Source of the DNA: Shewanella aquimarina | Lineage (GTDB): Bacteria > Pseudomonadota > Gammaproteobacteria > Enterobacterales > Shewanellaceae | Length of the DNA stretch: 64,000 nt | NCBI RefSeq assembly: GCF_023349185.1 | Contig: NZ_JAKIKY010000005.1 | Coordinates: forward strand, 62,001 to 126,000 | Reading direction: 5' to 3' | In this document: positions 55,690 to 64,000 of the stretch, piece after piece | How the letters are laid out: each line of letters begins with the position of its first letter | Position numbering within the stretch: position 1 is the first letter of the stretch | The notes under the pieces: generated by a model | What the model saw: only the letters and a program-made list of their open reading frames with translations | What the model was told of the DNA's origin: nothing | Databases searched by the model: none | Program-made: the position numbers and the translations under genes

Positions 55690-56913
55690 ATGATGATTCG
55701 CTATACACTTGCAGCTAGTTGTATCGCGCTGGCCCTGAGTGCCAATGCTGGCGCCACGACAGTGGATGAAGAGCTTAAGGCGCTCAAGGCGCGTATCGAG
55801 CAGTTAGAAGCCGAGAAAGAGCAGGCGCCCGAAGAGAAGGAGATGGATAAGTCTATCAAGTTTGGCGGCGCGGCCCGTTTCCAATATTCATACGAGGACT
55901 ATTCGGATGCCAATACCGATCGCGGCGGTGACTTCGACTTCGACCTCTTCCGTATCGATGTAAACGGTAATCTGGACGACGTTATCTTCTCTGCCCAGTA
56001 TCGTTGGTTCGAGTATATGAACGTGATCCATCATGCCTGGGTCGGCTATAACTTCGATGAGGAGCAGCAGGGTAAGATAGGGGTGACTCAGGTGCCGTTC
56101 GGTATCCTGACCTATGCCTCGAACAACTACTTCTTCAGTTCTAACTTCTACCTGGGTCTCGAAGACGATTACGACTTGGGTCTGAACTACACCTATAAGA
56201 GTGACAGCAATCGACTGGATCTCGCCTTCTACAAGAATGATGAGCTGGGTGGCCTGGACGGTTATGTGTCGGATCGCACCCACAGATATGCCTATGACGT
56301 AGTAGGTGTTCGCCTGGCGGGCGAGGGGATATACGATGCGCCAACCGCTGGCTATGCCGCCGGTGAGAAGAACACCTTCAATGCCCGTTACAGCCATAAC
56401 TTTCAATTTGACGAGGTTAAGCTTGAGCTAGGCGTGTCGGGTCAGATGGGCCAGCTTGAGATAGAAAACGGCACCGATGGTGACCAGGTTGCCGCGGCGG
56501 TACATGGGGTGCTTAACTATGATCGCTGGAACCTTAAGTTGCAGCTCACCGACTACAAGTATGATGTCGATGGCATGGATGTAGAACGTATGGTGGTCGC
56601 CGCCTATGCCTTCTACGATTCTATCCCTGCCGAGGCGACCAGTTATGTGGCCGACCTTGCCTATAGCCTGCCGGTAAAGTGGGGGCCAGTATCAAACCTG
56701 ACCTTCTATAACGACTACTCGCTTGTTACCGACAAGCCGAGTGGCCAGGAAGACACCTTCATGAACGTGACCGGGGTGGCGGTCACCGCAGGTGGTCTCT
56801 ATACCTATTTCGATTTCGTGGTGGCCGAGAACCAGCCTTTCATCGGCGGCTCTATGGTGGGTGATGGCGGCACTAATAAGCGCTTTAACATCAACTTCGG
56901 CTACTACTTCTAG
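55690..56913 (+). CDS. Outer membrane porin with N-terminal coiled coil
   Basis: 407 residues. Signal peptide (cleavage after ANAGA, about 22), then a Glu/Lys coiled coil (VDEELKALKARIEQLEAEKEQAPEEKE) that likely trimerises. An acidic, aromatic beta-barrel follows, ending FNINFGYYF with the terminal Phe assembly signal. The pattern resembles phosphate-selective porin O/P-like proteins of Shewanella. The solute is unknown. GAGGATG gives the ribosome site, and a strong terminator follows. Confidence 0.85.
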   Translation: MMIRYTLAASCIALALSANAGATTVDEELKALKARIEQLEAEKEQAPEEKEMDKSIKFGGAARFQYSYEDYSDANTDRGGDFDFDLFRIDVNGNLDDVIFSAQYRWFEYMNVIHHAWVGYNFDEEQQGKIGVTQVPFGILTYASNNYFFSSNFYLGLEDDYDLGLNYTYKSDSNRLDLAFYKNDELGGLDGYVSDRTHRYAYDVVGVRLAGEGIYDAPTAGYAAGEKNTFNARYSHNFQFDEVKLELGVSGQMGQLEIENGTDGDQVAAAVHGVLNYDRWNLKLQLTDYKYDVDGMDVERMVVAAYAFYDSIPAEATSYVADLAYSLPVKWGPVSNLTFYNDYSLVTDKPSGQEDTFMNVTGVAVTAGGLYTYFDFVVAENQPFIGGSMVGDGGTNKRFNINFGYYF

Positions 56914-56935
56914 TGGTCTAGTGTGTACCAATAAA

Positions 56936-56966
56936 AAACCGCATCTAAACAAGATGCGGTTTTTTT
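56936..56966 (+). terminator. Intrinsic terminator after the porin gene
   Basis: ACCGCATCT-AAACA-AGATGCGGT stem followed by six T. Confidence 0.88.
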
Positions 56967-56993
56967 CTGCCCGTCGGGGAGGGTGAACTTAGG

Positions 56994-57163
56994 GCTTATA
57001 CCAATCACAGTAAACATGTGATCAGAAATAGCGCAGGAAAAACGCTTGAGAACAAAGCAGGATTTTTAGATAAGTAGTTATTCTACAATTAAAAATACTA
57101 ATACAGTTATCGAGCGTTTTAACAAGCTAGAATGATCAATTGTTTATTACGATTGGTATTAGC
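56994..57163. repeat. MITE-like element with GCTWATACCAATC inverted ends
   Basis: GCTTATACCAATC at 56994-57006 and GATTGGTATTAGC at 57151-57163 are inverted copies (12 of 13). The 170-base interior is AT-rich and non-coding. Ends reading ATACCAATC are common on small repeats in Shewanella and Vibrio by my recollection. The right end overlaps the stop codon of the following leftward gene. Confidence 0.6.
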
Positions 57164-59438
57164 TGTCGCTTAACGCATAGCCGCCCTTGAGGTGGGCTAT
57201 CTTGTTAAAGCCGAGTCTGTGCAGCGCCTGGGCCGCCACCAGTGAACGACTGCCGCTACGGCAGACCAGTACCCACTCGACATCGCTTTCCTGTTTGTGC
57301 TCCTGTACGAACTGCACCAGCCTGGTCATAGGCACGTTGATGGTCTGCTCACCCAGGGCACCCAGCTCATGTTGCAGGGCATATTCATGGGGCTCGCGAA
57401 TATCCAGCAGTTTAATCTTAGGTGACTGACCCACTTGCAGCCTGAGCGCCTGGCAGTCGTACTCCTTCACCTTGGCCCTGTCGCAATCGCCTGTGTAGGC
57501 GCCGCAGATGATCTCGCTGCCGGCTTCATCTTTGAGATGAGTATCCAATCTCGCTTTTTGCTGCTCGAACTGCGCCATAGATATGGTGCCATTGATCACC
57601 TCGTTGAGCAGCGGGTTGACCCTGAACTCGGCGGCGAAGCTGGTGGTGAACTCGTTGTTGTAGTCGTGGCTCGGGCAGAGCAGGGTGTCGTCGCCTATCA
57701 GGCTGTGTAGTAGCTTGAGGCTGTTGTACATCTGCTTGGCGCAGCTGGTGTCGAAGTTGGTGCGTCCCAGGCTGCCCATCAAGACGAGATCGCCGCAGAA
57801 GGCGTAGATCACCTCGCCCTGGGGCGAGCACAGCAGCAGGCTGATGCTGTCATTGGTGTGGCCGGGAGTCGCCAATTTCACCAGAGAGAACTGACCTAGG
57901 GAGATCGACTGTGCCGGTCTGGCACCTATCTCAGTGATCTGATGTGCCTCTGGCCAGCCAAGATGATCGCTTGACTGCTCGGGCAGATAACGTGCGGCCA
58001 ACTCCGCACGTCCCGAGACATGATCGGCGTGACCATGGGTATCGATAAAGGCGACTGGGGATAACTGCTGGCACTGCAGCAGGGTGTCGATACGCTGACT
58101 CAGCTCGGGCAGGGGATCGATCACCACGGCTTGTTTACTCTGCTGATCGGCGTAGATCCAGCTGCAGCTTGACCCAGACTTGAGCTGAACCAACCCGTTA
58201 AGCGGCTTCTTATCTGCGAGGGCGTCATTGCCGCTCAAGGTCAGGCAGCTATTGCCCAAGGCGTTAGCGGCAGACTGGATGCGCTCGCAGGCCTGATCGA
58301 CCTCAGCCTGGGTCATGGCGGGGCCGAAGGAGAGGCGAATGGCCGACTCGCTCTGCCAGGCGGGCAGTCCCATGGCATCGAGCACGAAGCTGCGGGTCAC
58401 CTTTGAGCTGCAGGCCGAGCCTGAGCTGACGCGGATATTGGCGGCGTCGAACAGATCCATGATCTCCTTGCTGCTAAAGCCGGGCACGGCGAAGTTTAAG
58501 GTAGTGGGCACGCTGTTATCGAAGCTGTGGTTAAACACCAGCGTCGGGAAGGCGCGGCGCAGCGCCAGAGCGAGCTGCTCGCGGTAGCCTTTAAGCGTTG
58601 CATGGCCATAGAAGGCGCTGTCTTGTTCGGCCAGAAGCATGGCGAACACCTCGTTGAGCGCCGCCATGCCCGGCAGGTTCTCGGTACCCGATCTCAGTCC
58701 ACCTTCCTGACCACCACCGGCGATGAAGGGGGTGAAAGGTGCGCCTTCGCGAATATAGACTAGGCCGATCCCCTTGGGTGCATAGAGCTTATGACCACTG
58801 AAGGGGGCGTAATCTATGCTGGTTTGCGCCAGTGCCAGCGGGCGTTTACCCAGCGCCTGGACACAATCCACCATCCAGAACACCTCAGGATTGTGCTGAC
58901 GAATGCAGGTATCCAGGGCATCGAGATCTTGATACACGCCCGTCTCGTTGTTGACCGCCATGGTGCAGATCATCAGGGCGTTGGGCACTTCTCTGGCGAT
59001 GAAGTCGCGATCCAGCTCGCCATGCTCATCGACCGGAATCGCCTTGAGCTGGGCACCTATCTCAAGCAGATCATTCCAGTGGGCAAGGGAGTTGGGGACC
59101 GCCTTATGTTCGGTGGCACCATAGAGCAGGCTGTATTGCCTGTTTGGCTCCAGGCTGGCCTTGGCCTTGATGAGGGCGGAGAGTATGGCGGTCTGTATGC
59201 CTTCTGTGGCGCCGCTGGTAAAGATGAGTTTGCCTTGGCCGCTGCCCAGCAGCTGTTTGGCCCGCAGGCGGGTCTGCTCCATCAGGCTCTTGGCCTTCAA
59301 GCCCGTGATATGGCTGCTCGAGGGGTTGCCGAAAAGCTCCTCCATGGCGCCAAGCGCTGCCTTGGCGGCCTGGGGTAATACGGGGGTGGTCGCGTTGGCG
59401 TCGAGGTAGATCTGGCTAAGTGGGGATGTGTGATGCAT
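57159..59438 (-). CDS. Three-domain sulfur enzyme: cysteine desulfurase + persulfide dioxygenase-like MBL + rhodanese
   Basis: 759 residues from the ATG at 59438; 53 more open codons upstream look non-coding. Domain 1 (about 8-395) is a NifS/IscS-like cysteine desulfurase: ATEH (His111), PLP lysine in SGHK (Lys217), catalytic Cys in SSGSACSSK (Cys343). Domain 2 (about 412-610) is a metallo-beta-lactamase of ETHE1/GloB type: DTHGHADHVSG (468-473), TPGHT, CGDLVLMGSLGRTNFD and PSHDYN. Domain 3 (about 665-759) is rhodanese with CRSGSRS (Cys726). All active residues are present. It could generate, pass on and oxidise persulfide sulfur from cysteine. An FNR-like box lies upstream; the stop lies inside a MITE end. 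Confidence 0.87.
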   Translation of the reverse strand: MHHTSPLSQIYLDANATTPVLPQAAKAALGAMEELFGNPSSSHITGLKAKSLMEQTRLRAKQLLGSGQGKLIFTSGATEGIQTAILSALIKAKASLEPNRQYSLLYGATEHKAVPNSLAHWNDLLEIGAQLKAIPVDEHGELDRDFIAREVPNALMICTMAVNNETGVYQDLDALDTCIRQHNPEVFWMVDCVQALGKRPLALAQTSIDYAPFSGHKLYAPKGIGLVYIREGAPFTPFIAGGGQEGGLRSGTENLPGMAALNEVFAMLLAEQDSAFYGHATLKGYREQLALALRRAFPTLVFNHSFDNSVPTTLNFAVPGFSSKEIMDLFDAANIRVSSGSACSSKVTRSFVLDAMGLPAWQSESAIRLSFGPAMTQAEVDQACERIQSAANALGNSCLTLSGNDALADKKPLNGLVQLKSGSSCSWIYADQQSKQAVVIDPLPELSQRIDTLLQCQQLSPVAFIDTHGHADHVSGRAELAARYLPEQSSDHLGWPEAHQITEIGARPAQSISLGQFSLVKLATPGHTNDSISLLLCSPQGEVIYAFCGDLVLMGSLGRTNFDTSCAKQMYNSLKLLHSLIGDDTLLCPSHDYNNEFTTSFAAEFRVNPLLNEVINGTISMAQFEQQKARLDTHLKDEAGSEIICGAYTGDCDRAKVKEYDCQALRLQVGQSPKIKLLDIREPHEYALQHELGALGEQTINVPMTRLVQFVQEHKQESDVEWVLVCRSGSRSLVAAQALHRLGFNKIAHLKGGYALSDS

Positions 59439-59798
59439 GGGATACTCGCTGCTGATTATTTTTATTATTAGAAAAAATTCCCATATAACAAAATAGTATA
59501 TGTAATTCGATGTGGCTATATTAGCAGCTTGTGAGTATTGATCAAGATCATGTTTTTGCCGCCCATAGGGCGAAATGTGTGTGTTGTTGGAGCGCAATGG
59601 GGGATTTGGTGAGAGGCGCTAGGGCGCAGATAAGCTAATTCGCCCAAGATCTATTGCGTCTCCTAGCTGATTTGCCTAAGAGCTGATGTGTCCAACAGAG
59701 GGGTGACAATTTGTATCAGATGAATGGGCTATTGAATGGCCGCCTGAATGGGCGACGGGAAGTGAACATGCCCGCGACAGGCGCGGGCAGCAGGGGGA
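59439..59798. other. Intergenic region between the fusion gene and yhcH-type gene
   Basis: 360 bases, no gene. It carries the FNR-like box and AT-rich sequence (59460-59510) likely holding the fusion promoter. Nothing else was recognised. Confidence 0.4.
59538..59551. promoter_or_regulatory. FNR/EtrA-like box upstream of the sulfur fusion gene
   Basis: TTGATCAAGATCAT matches TTGATNNNNATCAA except for the last base. Its centre is about 105 bases upstream of the fusion ATG on the leftward strand. Confidence 0.5.
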
Positions 59799-60260
59799 CT
59801 AGATCTTGACCTTGATCACCACCTTTCTCACCGCCTGCGGGGTCGCCGAGACGCCAGGCATATGCATGTCCTGAGGGAAGAAGAGGGCAAACATCCCTGC
59901 CTTGAAGGGGATAAAGGCCGCGCGCGCCTTGTTGGACTCATAGTCATATTCGGCGTAGTCGTGCTTGTCATAATAGGGTTCGGATGGTGTCTGATCCGCC
60001 AGAGGCAGATAGCCAAACTCCTCCTCGCCGCTCACCACATACTGGACGTCAATATATTTACGATGCACCTCGAAGGGCTCTACCTCTCTGGGCTTGGTTT
60101 CATAGTCGTTGACGATGACAAAGATATCTTTGCCTTCAAGCTCATAGTTGCCCACGGGCAGCTGAGTAAAGTCTGTCTCCTTGAGGTGCTGTAGCGCCTT
60201 GGCAATGCGCGGCCCCAGGTGGGTGTAGTGTGCTAGGTTATCTAGGGTGTCTAAGATCAT
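59799..60260 (-). CDS. YhcH/YjgK/YiaL family protein (DUF386)
   Basis: 153 residues forming a cupin-like beta barrel. Metal-site motifs are EVHRKYIDVQYVVSGEE and FALFFPQDMHMPGV. YhcH-type proteins are linked to sialic acid and other sugar metabolism, but their reaction is unsettled and no sugar genes lie nearby. Length is standard for the family. Confidence 0.9.
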   Translation of the reverse strand: MILDTLDNLAHYTHLGPRIAKALQHLKETDFTQLPVGNYELEGKDIFVIVNDYETKPREVEPFEVHRKYIDVQYVVSGEEEFGYLPLADQTPSEPYYDKHDYAEYDYESNKARAAFIPFKAGMFALFFPQDMHMPGVSATPQAVRKVVIKVKI

Positions 60261-60360
60261 GGTTGGATGCTCAGGCTGGTAGGATGCAATTAAAGTGGTG
60301 ACAGTGTAGCAGGCTTATCGACGGGCAGGATAGCCTCTGGTGTAGCAGCTTATCTAGCGG

Positions 60361-61407
60361 TTAGGTGGAGGAGCTAGGCGGGGCAATATTGCAGCTCTGC
60401 CTGAAGGCCTGCCACCACTTCACATGTCTGCGCATCTGGGTCTTGAGCTGTTCTGGCAGGGCATCAGGCTGCTGGCCAAAATAGTGGTCGATGAAGGGCT
60501 GATGGCTGCTGCCTTCGAACAGGGAAAGTAGCGGCTCACTCAGGCGGTAATGTAGCTGGTTGAGCTGTGACAGGTAGGCTTGGGTTTGCGCCAGGTAGTA
60601 TTTATGAAACACATTTTGCAGTATCTCCTGTTTGCGGTTGGCATGACCGGGGCGACAGGCGACCGACGCGCTATGTGTTGACAGATAGTCATTGAGGCCA
60701 TGGAGCTGCGCCTGGCTGTAGGCCAGGGCTCGCAGGTACCTTTGTAGCAGCGTTTGGTGGGCCATGAGGGCAAGCGCGGGTTCGATCTGCGTCGTGTCTA
60801 TCTGCTGCCATTGTTCCTGAGTGATGTTGCGCTTGATGCTCAGCAGCTGGCCTATGGCCGACTCTAGCTCGAAGCGACCGGCGCGCATCTCGCCGAGCAC
60901 CAGAGAGTCGTAGCCGATAAACAGACTCTTAGTAATACTCCTGTCTCTGGTGAGCACCCGATTAAAGTAGGCCATCGCATTATCTTGTTTCTGCTCGAGG
61001 GCCTGTTTCAGCTTGGTCTTGAGCTCTCCCTCTTCTAAGGTATCGATGCAGGCGGGCGCTAGTTGAATAAACCTTATCTGGTAGATGAGTTGCTGGCTTG
61101 GGGGCGCCACCTTGCCGAGCGTGCTGTTGTGGTCTGCGATGAGGCGACCTAAGGGACAGTGACCCAGAGACAGAGTCTCGAGTATCGAGATGGTGATCGG
61201 GGCCAGCTCTGCTATTTTGGCTTTGCCGAGTTGTAGTGGCTCGAAAGGAGGCGGCGAGTAGGCTTGATCGATCACATGGGCCAGGCGCTGACTATAGTCT
61301 TGCCAGAGATAATCTACATCCTTGGCCCGCTGACAGCCAGCTAGCGACAGCAAGAGGCTGATAAGCATAAGGGCCTTGAGCATCGAGGTGACGTGAGTCT
61401 GCGGCAA
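60361..61407 (-). CDS. DUF3080 family lipoprotein
   Basis: 348 residues. A lipobox LAGC near residue 25 follows a hydrophobic signal. The start is a TTG at 61407 with AAGGGGG ahead; the ATG at 61383 is possible but has no ribosome site. The mature part is helical, with LSLGHCPLGRLIADHNSTLGKVAPPSQQLIYQIRF and a C-terminal Trp-rich KWWQAFRQSC. DUF3080 proteins are proteobacterial lipoproteins of unknown role. Confidence 0.8.
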   Translation of the reverse strand: MPQTHVTSMLKALMLISLLLSLAGCQRAKDVDYLWQDYSQRLAHVIDQAYSPPPFEPLQLGKAKIAELAPITISILETLSLGHCPLGRLIADHNSTLGKVAPPSQQLIYQIRFIQLAPACIDTLEEGELKTKLKQALEQKQDNAMAYFNRVLTRDRSITKSLFIGYDSLVLGEMRAGRFELESAIGQLLSIKRNITQEQWQQIDTTQIEPALALMAHQTLLQRYLRALAYSQAQLHGLNDYLSTHSASVACRPGHANRKQEILQNVFHKYYLAQTQAYLSQLNQLHYRLSEPLLSLFEGSSHQPFIDHYFGQQPDALPEQLKTQMRRHVKWWQAFRQSCNIAPPSSST

Positions 61408-61445
61408 GTTGCCCCCTTAAGAGATTGTTGGCCTTAGGCTCGCCT

Positions 61446-61877
61446 CTATTGCTTGCTCGCCTCAAGGGTCAGATGCAGGCCGTGGGCCTCAAAGCCAGCA
61501 CTGAGACGGGAGATGAGCCTGTCGTTGAGTGATAGGCTAACCCTGATGGCCTCAGTGTCAGTCACTATCTCCAAGCCTTCGAGTCTGGCGTGGCAACGGA
61601 TAATATCTCTATAGGCGATCAGGCTCTGCTTGCCAAGGGAAGCACTGCCCGTGAGAGGGATATTGGCAAAGGCGATCGCTTGGGGGGTAAAAATGATCTC
61701 TTGTTTCAGCAGGGCTCCAGCCCACACGAGCATGGCCAGGCAGTAACCCATGAAGAGTAGCCATTCACCGTCTAAGTCACTCAAAAAGAGCTGCTTAATG
61801 ATAAACAGGCTGACCGTCAGCGTGATGATGACGTGGGCGAGTGTTTGGTTGGGCTTAATTTTTACCGTGTCGTCCAT
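61446..61877 (-). CDS. Small membrane protein, unknown function
   Basis: 143 residues with two membrane helices (VIITLTVSLFIIKQLF; LFMGYCLAMLVWAGALL). A C-terminal cytosolic beta-rich domain (IIFTPQAIAFANIPLTGSASLGKQSLIAYRDIIRCHARLEGLEIVTD) resembles PH-like or YdbT-type domains. No family firmly recognised. It lies upstream of the DUF3080 gene on the same strand with 38 bases between, so co-transcription is likely. Confidence 0.65.
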   Translation of the reverse strand: MDDTVKIKPNQTLAHVIITLTVSLFIIKQLFLSDLDGEWLLFMGYCLAMLVWAGALLKQEIIFTPQAIAFANIPLTGSASLGKQSLIAYRDIIRCHARLEGLEIVTDTEAIRVSLSLNDRLISRLSAGFEAHGLHLTLEASKQ

Positions 61878-61994
61878 TTTGTTCCTCTGTGACCTCCTGC
61901 CACCGCCCTATTTTAATCGCGCTGACAAGTTTAGTGCAATTCTTATAGAATGGCCTAAGCCACGCACACAGATAAATTCAGGGAGCCGAGTTAG

Positions 61995-63050
61995 GTGCTT
62001 AAGTTACGTTTTCTCGCCGGGCCGAAAGCCTACAAACAGATCGCCGAGCAGGGACTGAAGCCCGAGCTATTTACCCAGGTGTTGGCGGCATCGGGTGGGC
62101 CAAAATGGCTCGGTATCGCCGCGCTGGATAAGTATCTGTTTGGCACCTTCTTCAAGGCGAGACAGACGCCGCTCTACACCCTGGGAGCCTCATCCGGCGC
62201 CTGGCGTCTGGCCTGTTTGGCACAGCAAGACCCACTGGCGGCTTACGAGCGGTTGGAGCGGGAATATATTGGCCAGCGTTACGAGACCAAGCCCAGCGCG
62301 AGCGAGGTGTCGCATAAGGTAGCCGGTATAGTCTCTGGCATATTGGGGGCAAAGCAGGGGGCGGATATCGTCAGTAATCCTGTGATTAAGAGCCATTTCA
62401 TCGCCTGTCGTGGCCGTCATCTCAACCGCCTGTCTCACAGAGCCGCACTTGGTGCCGGTCTTGCCACCACGGCGGTCACTAATCTGCTGAGTCGGCGCAC
62501 CCTGGGATGGCACTTCGAGCGTTACCTGTTTGGTAGCGGCGGCGCAGCCTCGCCTTTTAATGAGTTAAAGGATCTGCCGGGTCGTCACCTGGCCCTGACC
62601 GGGGAGAATATTGCCCAGGTTCTGCTGGCCACCGGCTCTATCCCCTGGGTGCTGGCACCTGTTGAGCGCATCGAAGGCGCTCCCGCCGGCCATTATTACG
62701 ATGGTGGCATCACAGATTATCATTTCGATCTTCCCCTGGCCCACGCGCCTGGGTTGACCCTCTATCCCCACTTCTACAGCAAGATTCTGCCCGGCTGGTT
62801 TGACAAGTCGCTGCCCTGGCGCAGCGCCAAACGCAACTATGACAACGCCCTGATCTTGGCCCCTAGTGAGGCCTATTTAAAGCAGCTTCCCTATGGCAAG
62901 TTGCCGGACAGAAATGACTTCAGCCGACTGAGTACGGAGGAGCGGATGCGCTATTGGCGACAGGCGGCGCAGATGAGTGAAGTACTGGCAGAAGACTTAG
63001 ATAAGGTATTAAAAAGTGGCGATATTATGCGTTACATTAACACTTTCTAA
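61995..63050 (+). CDS. Patatin-like phospholipase family protein
   Basis: 351 residues from a GTG. The oxyanion segment is AASGGPKWLGIAAL (31-44), the nucleophile elbow GASSG (Ser66), and the catalytic-dyad Asp is in YYDGGITDYHFDLP. No signal peptide. Such enzymes act as lipases or acyl hydrolases on membrane lipids. It is monocistronic and divergent from the small membrane protein gene. Confidence 0.88.
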   Translation: MLKLRFLAGPKAYKQIAEQGLKPELFTQVLAASGGPKWLGIAALDKYLFGTFFKARQTPLYTLGASSGAWRLACLAQQDPLAAYERLEREYIGQRYETKPSASEVSHKVAGIVSGILGAKQGADIVSNPVIKSHFIACRGRHLNRLSHRAALGAGLATTAVTNLLSRRTLGWHFERYLFGSGGAASPFNELKDLPGRHLALTGENIAQVLLATGSIPWVLAPVERIEGAPAGHYYDGGITDYHFDLPLAHAPGLTLYPHFYSKILPGWFDKSLPWRSAKRNYDNALILAPSEAYLKQLPYGKLPDRNDFSRLSTEERMRYWRQAAQMSEVLAEDLDKVLKSGDIMRYINTF

Positions 63051-63260
63051 TTAATTGGCTGCAACAAAAGGGAATCTTTTAGGGTCTAATAAGCGAAGGA
63101 CCGGGTATTTTGATTGGCATGGCATCGCCGATCCAATAATGGCGTTTCGGGCAGTAATTTCGACAACTGCTACACTTTATCATTATTGCTCCTTGGTTAT
63201 TTTTCAGTCGCACTGACTCGACACTCACGGCGATCACCCACCAAGGGGGAGGAGGTTGCT

Positions 63261-63839
63261 ATGTTGACTCAAGAGATGGCGTTGATCACCCGCGACGAAC
63301 TACTTTTGCCCGATGGCAGAATAGAGATACGAGTGGCGGGGCCTAGCAGCTTGAAACTGATTGCCGAGGTGCTCAAGGGGCACTTCCCGCTAGCCTTTGC
63401 CATGTCTCGCCCTCAGGCGAATCCCCCCTGTTATCCACTGGCGACTCAGTGCGAAATCATAGACTTCAATCAACTCGAAGACGACTGTCTGGGTCTGGTA
63501 CTGGAAGGTAAGCAGAGGGTGAAGATCTTCTCGGCGGCCAAGCGACGTGATGGTAACTGGATAGCTAGAACCCTGAGTTGTAGCAATTGGCGCGAAGAGC
63601 CCATCAAGGGGGAATTTGAGCTGATCAGTGCAGCACTAGAGCAGTTCTATCTGGTCAACCCCGCCCTGCAGGAGCTCTATGGTGATTTGCATCTTGAAGA
63701 TGCTACCTGGGTCAGTCAGCGTTGGCTCGAGGTGCTACCGCTTTATAACCGTGATAAACAGGTGCTGGTCAATCAGCCCGACTGTCACAAGACCATGGAT
63801 TTTGTTCTGGAACTGATCAAGTCCCACGCGGGGCAATAA
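63261..63839 (+). CDS. LON substrate-binding domain protein (LonN-like)
   Basis: 192 residues from the ATG at 63261, which has GGAGGAGG upstream; earlier open codons are non-coding. The pattern MALITRDELLLPDGRIEIRVAGPSSLKLIAEVLKGHFPLAFAM and CEIIDFNQLEDDCLGLVLEGKQRVKIFSA fits the isolated N-terminal domain of Lon, without ATPase or protease parts. Such stand-alone domains may bind unfolded substrates; role unproven. Confidence 0.85.
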   Translation: MLTQEMALITRDELLLPDGRIEIRVAGPSSLKLIAEVLKGHFPLAFAMSRPQANPPCYPLATQCEIIDFNQLEDDCLGLVLEGKQRVKIFSAAKRRDGNWIARTLSCSNWREEPIKGEFELISAALEQFYLVNPALQELYGDLHLEDATWVSQRWLEVLPLYNRDKQVLVNQPDCHKTMDFVLELIKSHAGQ

Positions 63840-63905
63840 TTTGCTCTCATCCGGGCCGCAATTTTTGTTACCATGGCCGCTCCTTTATATTTAGGCCTTT
63901 CTGTC

Positions 63906-64000
63906 ATGGTACGCGCGGCTCAAGCCTCCTTTATCGTCTTACCTCAAACAGCCAATCCCCCGGCGAGCGTTTACGACTATTTCTGTCAGCGGTTCGATAA
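63906..64000 (+). CDS. 5' end of a gene cut by the window, possibly an RluA-type pseudouridine synthase
   Basis: About 31 codons are visible: MVRAAQASFIVLPQTANPP then ASVYDYFCQRFD. An in-frame ATG 33 bases earlier (63873) is another start. PxSVYDYFCQRF recalls the N-terminus of some RluA-family synthases, but this is too short to be sure. Confidence 0.4.
   Translation, partial: MVRAAQASFIVLPQTANPPASVYDYFCQRFD

Overview
The window is chromosomal DNA of a gammaproteobacterium, almost certainly a Shewanella. The protein sequences, the gene order (ubiE-ubiJ-ubiB-tatABC, then tatD and hemB), type III ornithine decarboxylase, and FNR/EtrA-like boxes beside respiratory genes all fit that genus. A nosR running off the left edge points to a strain able to respire nitrous oxide. 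I cannot name the species from sequence alone. Layout: 1-2.1 kb holds the 5' part of nosR and a small c-type cytochrome behind FNR-type palindromes. 2.2-9.4 kb is mixed housekeeping: a GNAT acetyltransferase, a radical SAM protein, an MscS channel, ornithine decarboxylase, and uridine phosphorylase convergent with a Tsx-like nucleoside channel. 9.7-15.6 kb carries an NfeD/stomatin operon, uvrD, a short inverted-repeat element and ubiA. 15.9-17.7 kb is a lower-GC two-gene unit pairing a bacterial SET-domain protein with a membrane protein of CorA-like layout. 17.8-26.9 kb is a leftward block: ubiE, ubiJ, ubiB, tatA, tatB, tatC, a small exported protein, tatD, a 7TM GGDEF protein and hemB. 27.1-28.2 kb is a formimidoylglutamase-type arginase-fold enzyme. 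28.2-38.4 kb is the accessory region. An IS110/IS1111-family element with a candidate guide-RNA segment seems to interrupt one copy of a structured repeat. Two further copies bracket an orphan module made of an Imm49-like protein with a small partner and a 308-residue gene duplicated in tandem. Lower-GC orphan genes, an IS3 remnant and a serine hydrolase with C-terminal TPRs follow. 38.5-48.3 kb returns to core-like genes: rraA, a PAP2 phosphatase, a glycosyltransferase, a large HD-GYP receptor, aroQ-accB-accC, arfB and small proteins. 48.4-54.9 kb is a heavy-metal RND efflux operon led by a Cys/His-rich small protein. 55.7-64 kb contains a porin, a MITE-like element whose end overlaps the stop codon of a cysteine desulfurase-persulfide dioxygenase-like-rhodanese fusion, YhcH, a DUF3080 lipoprotein, a patatin, a LON-domain protein and a cut-off gene. 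How the genes work together: three sites close to TTGATNNNNATCAA (upstream of nosR, the radical SAM gene and the sulfur-transfer fusion) suggest a shared anaerobic regulon. The udp/Tsx pair is a nucleoside uptake and salvage unit. The ubi and tat genes support quinone-based respiration and export of folded redox proteins, which NosZ and similar enzymes need. The best candidates for undescribed biology are the SET/CorA-like operon, the three-domain sulfur enzyme, the repeat-bracketed immunity-like module and the hairpin-array repeat. No tRNA, rRNA or CRISPR array was seen.
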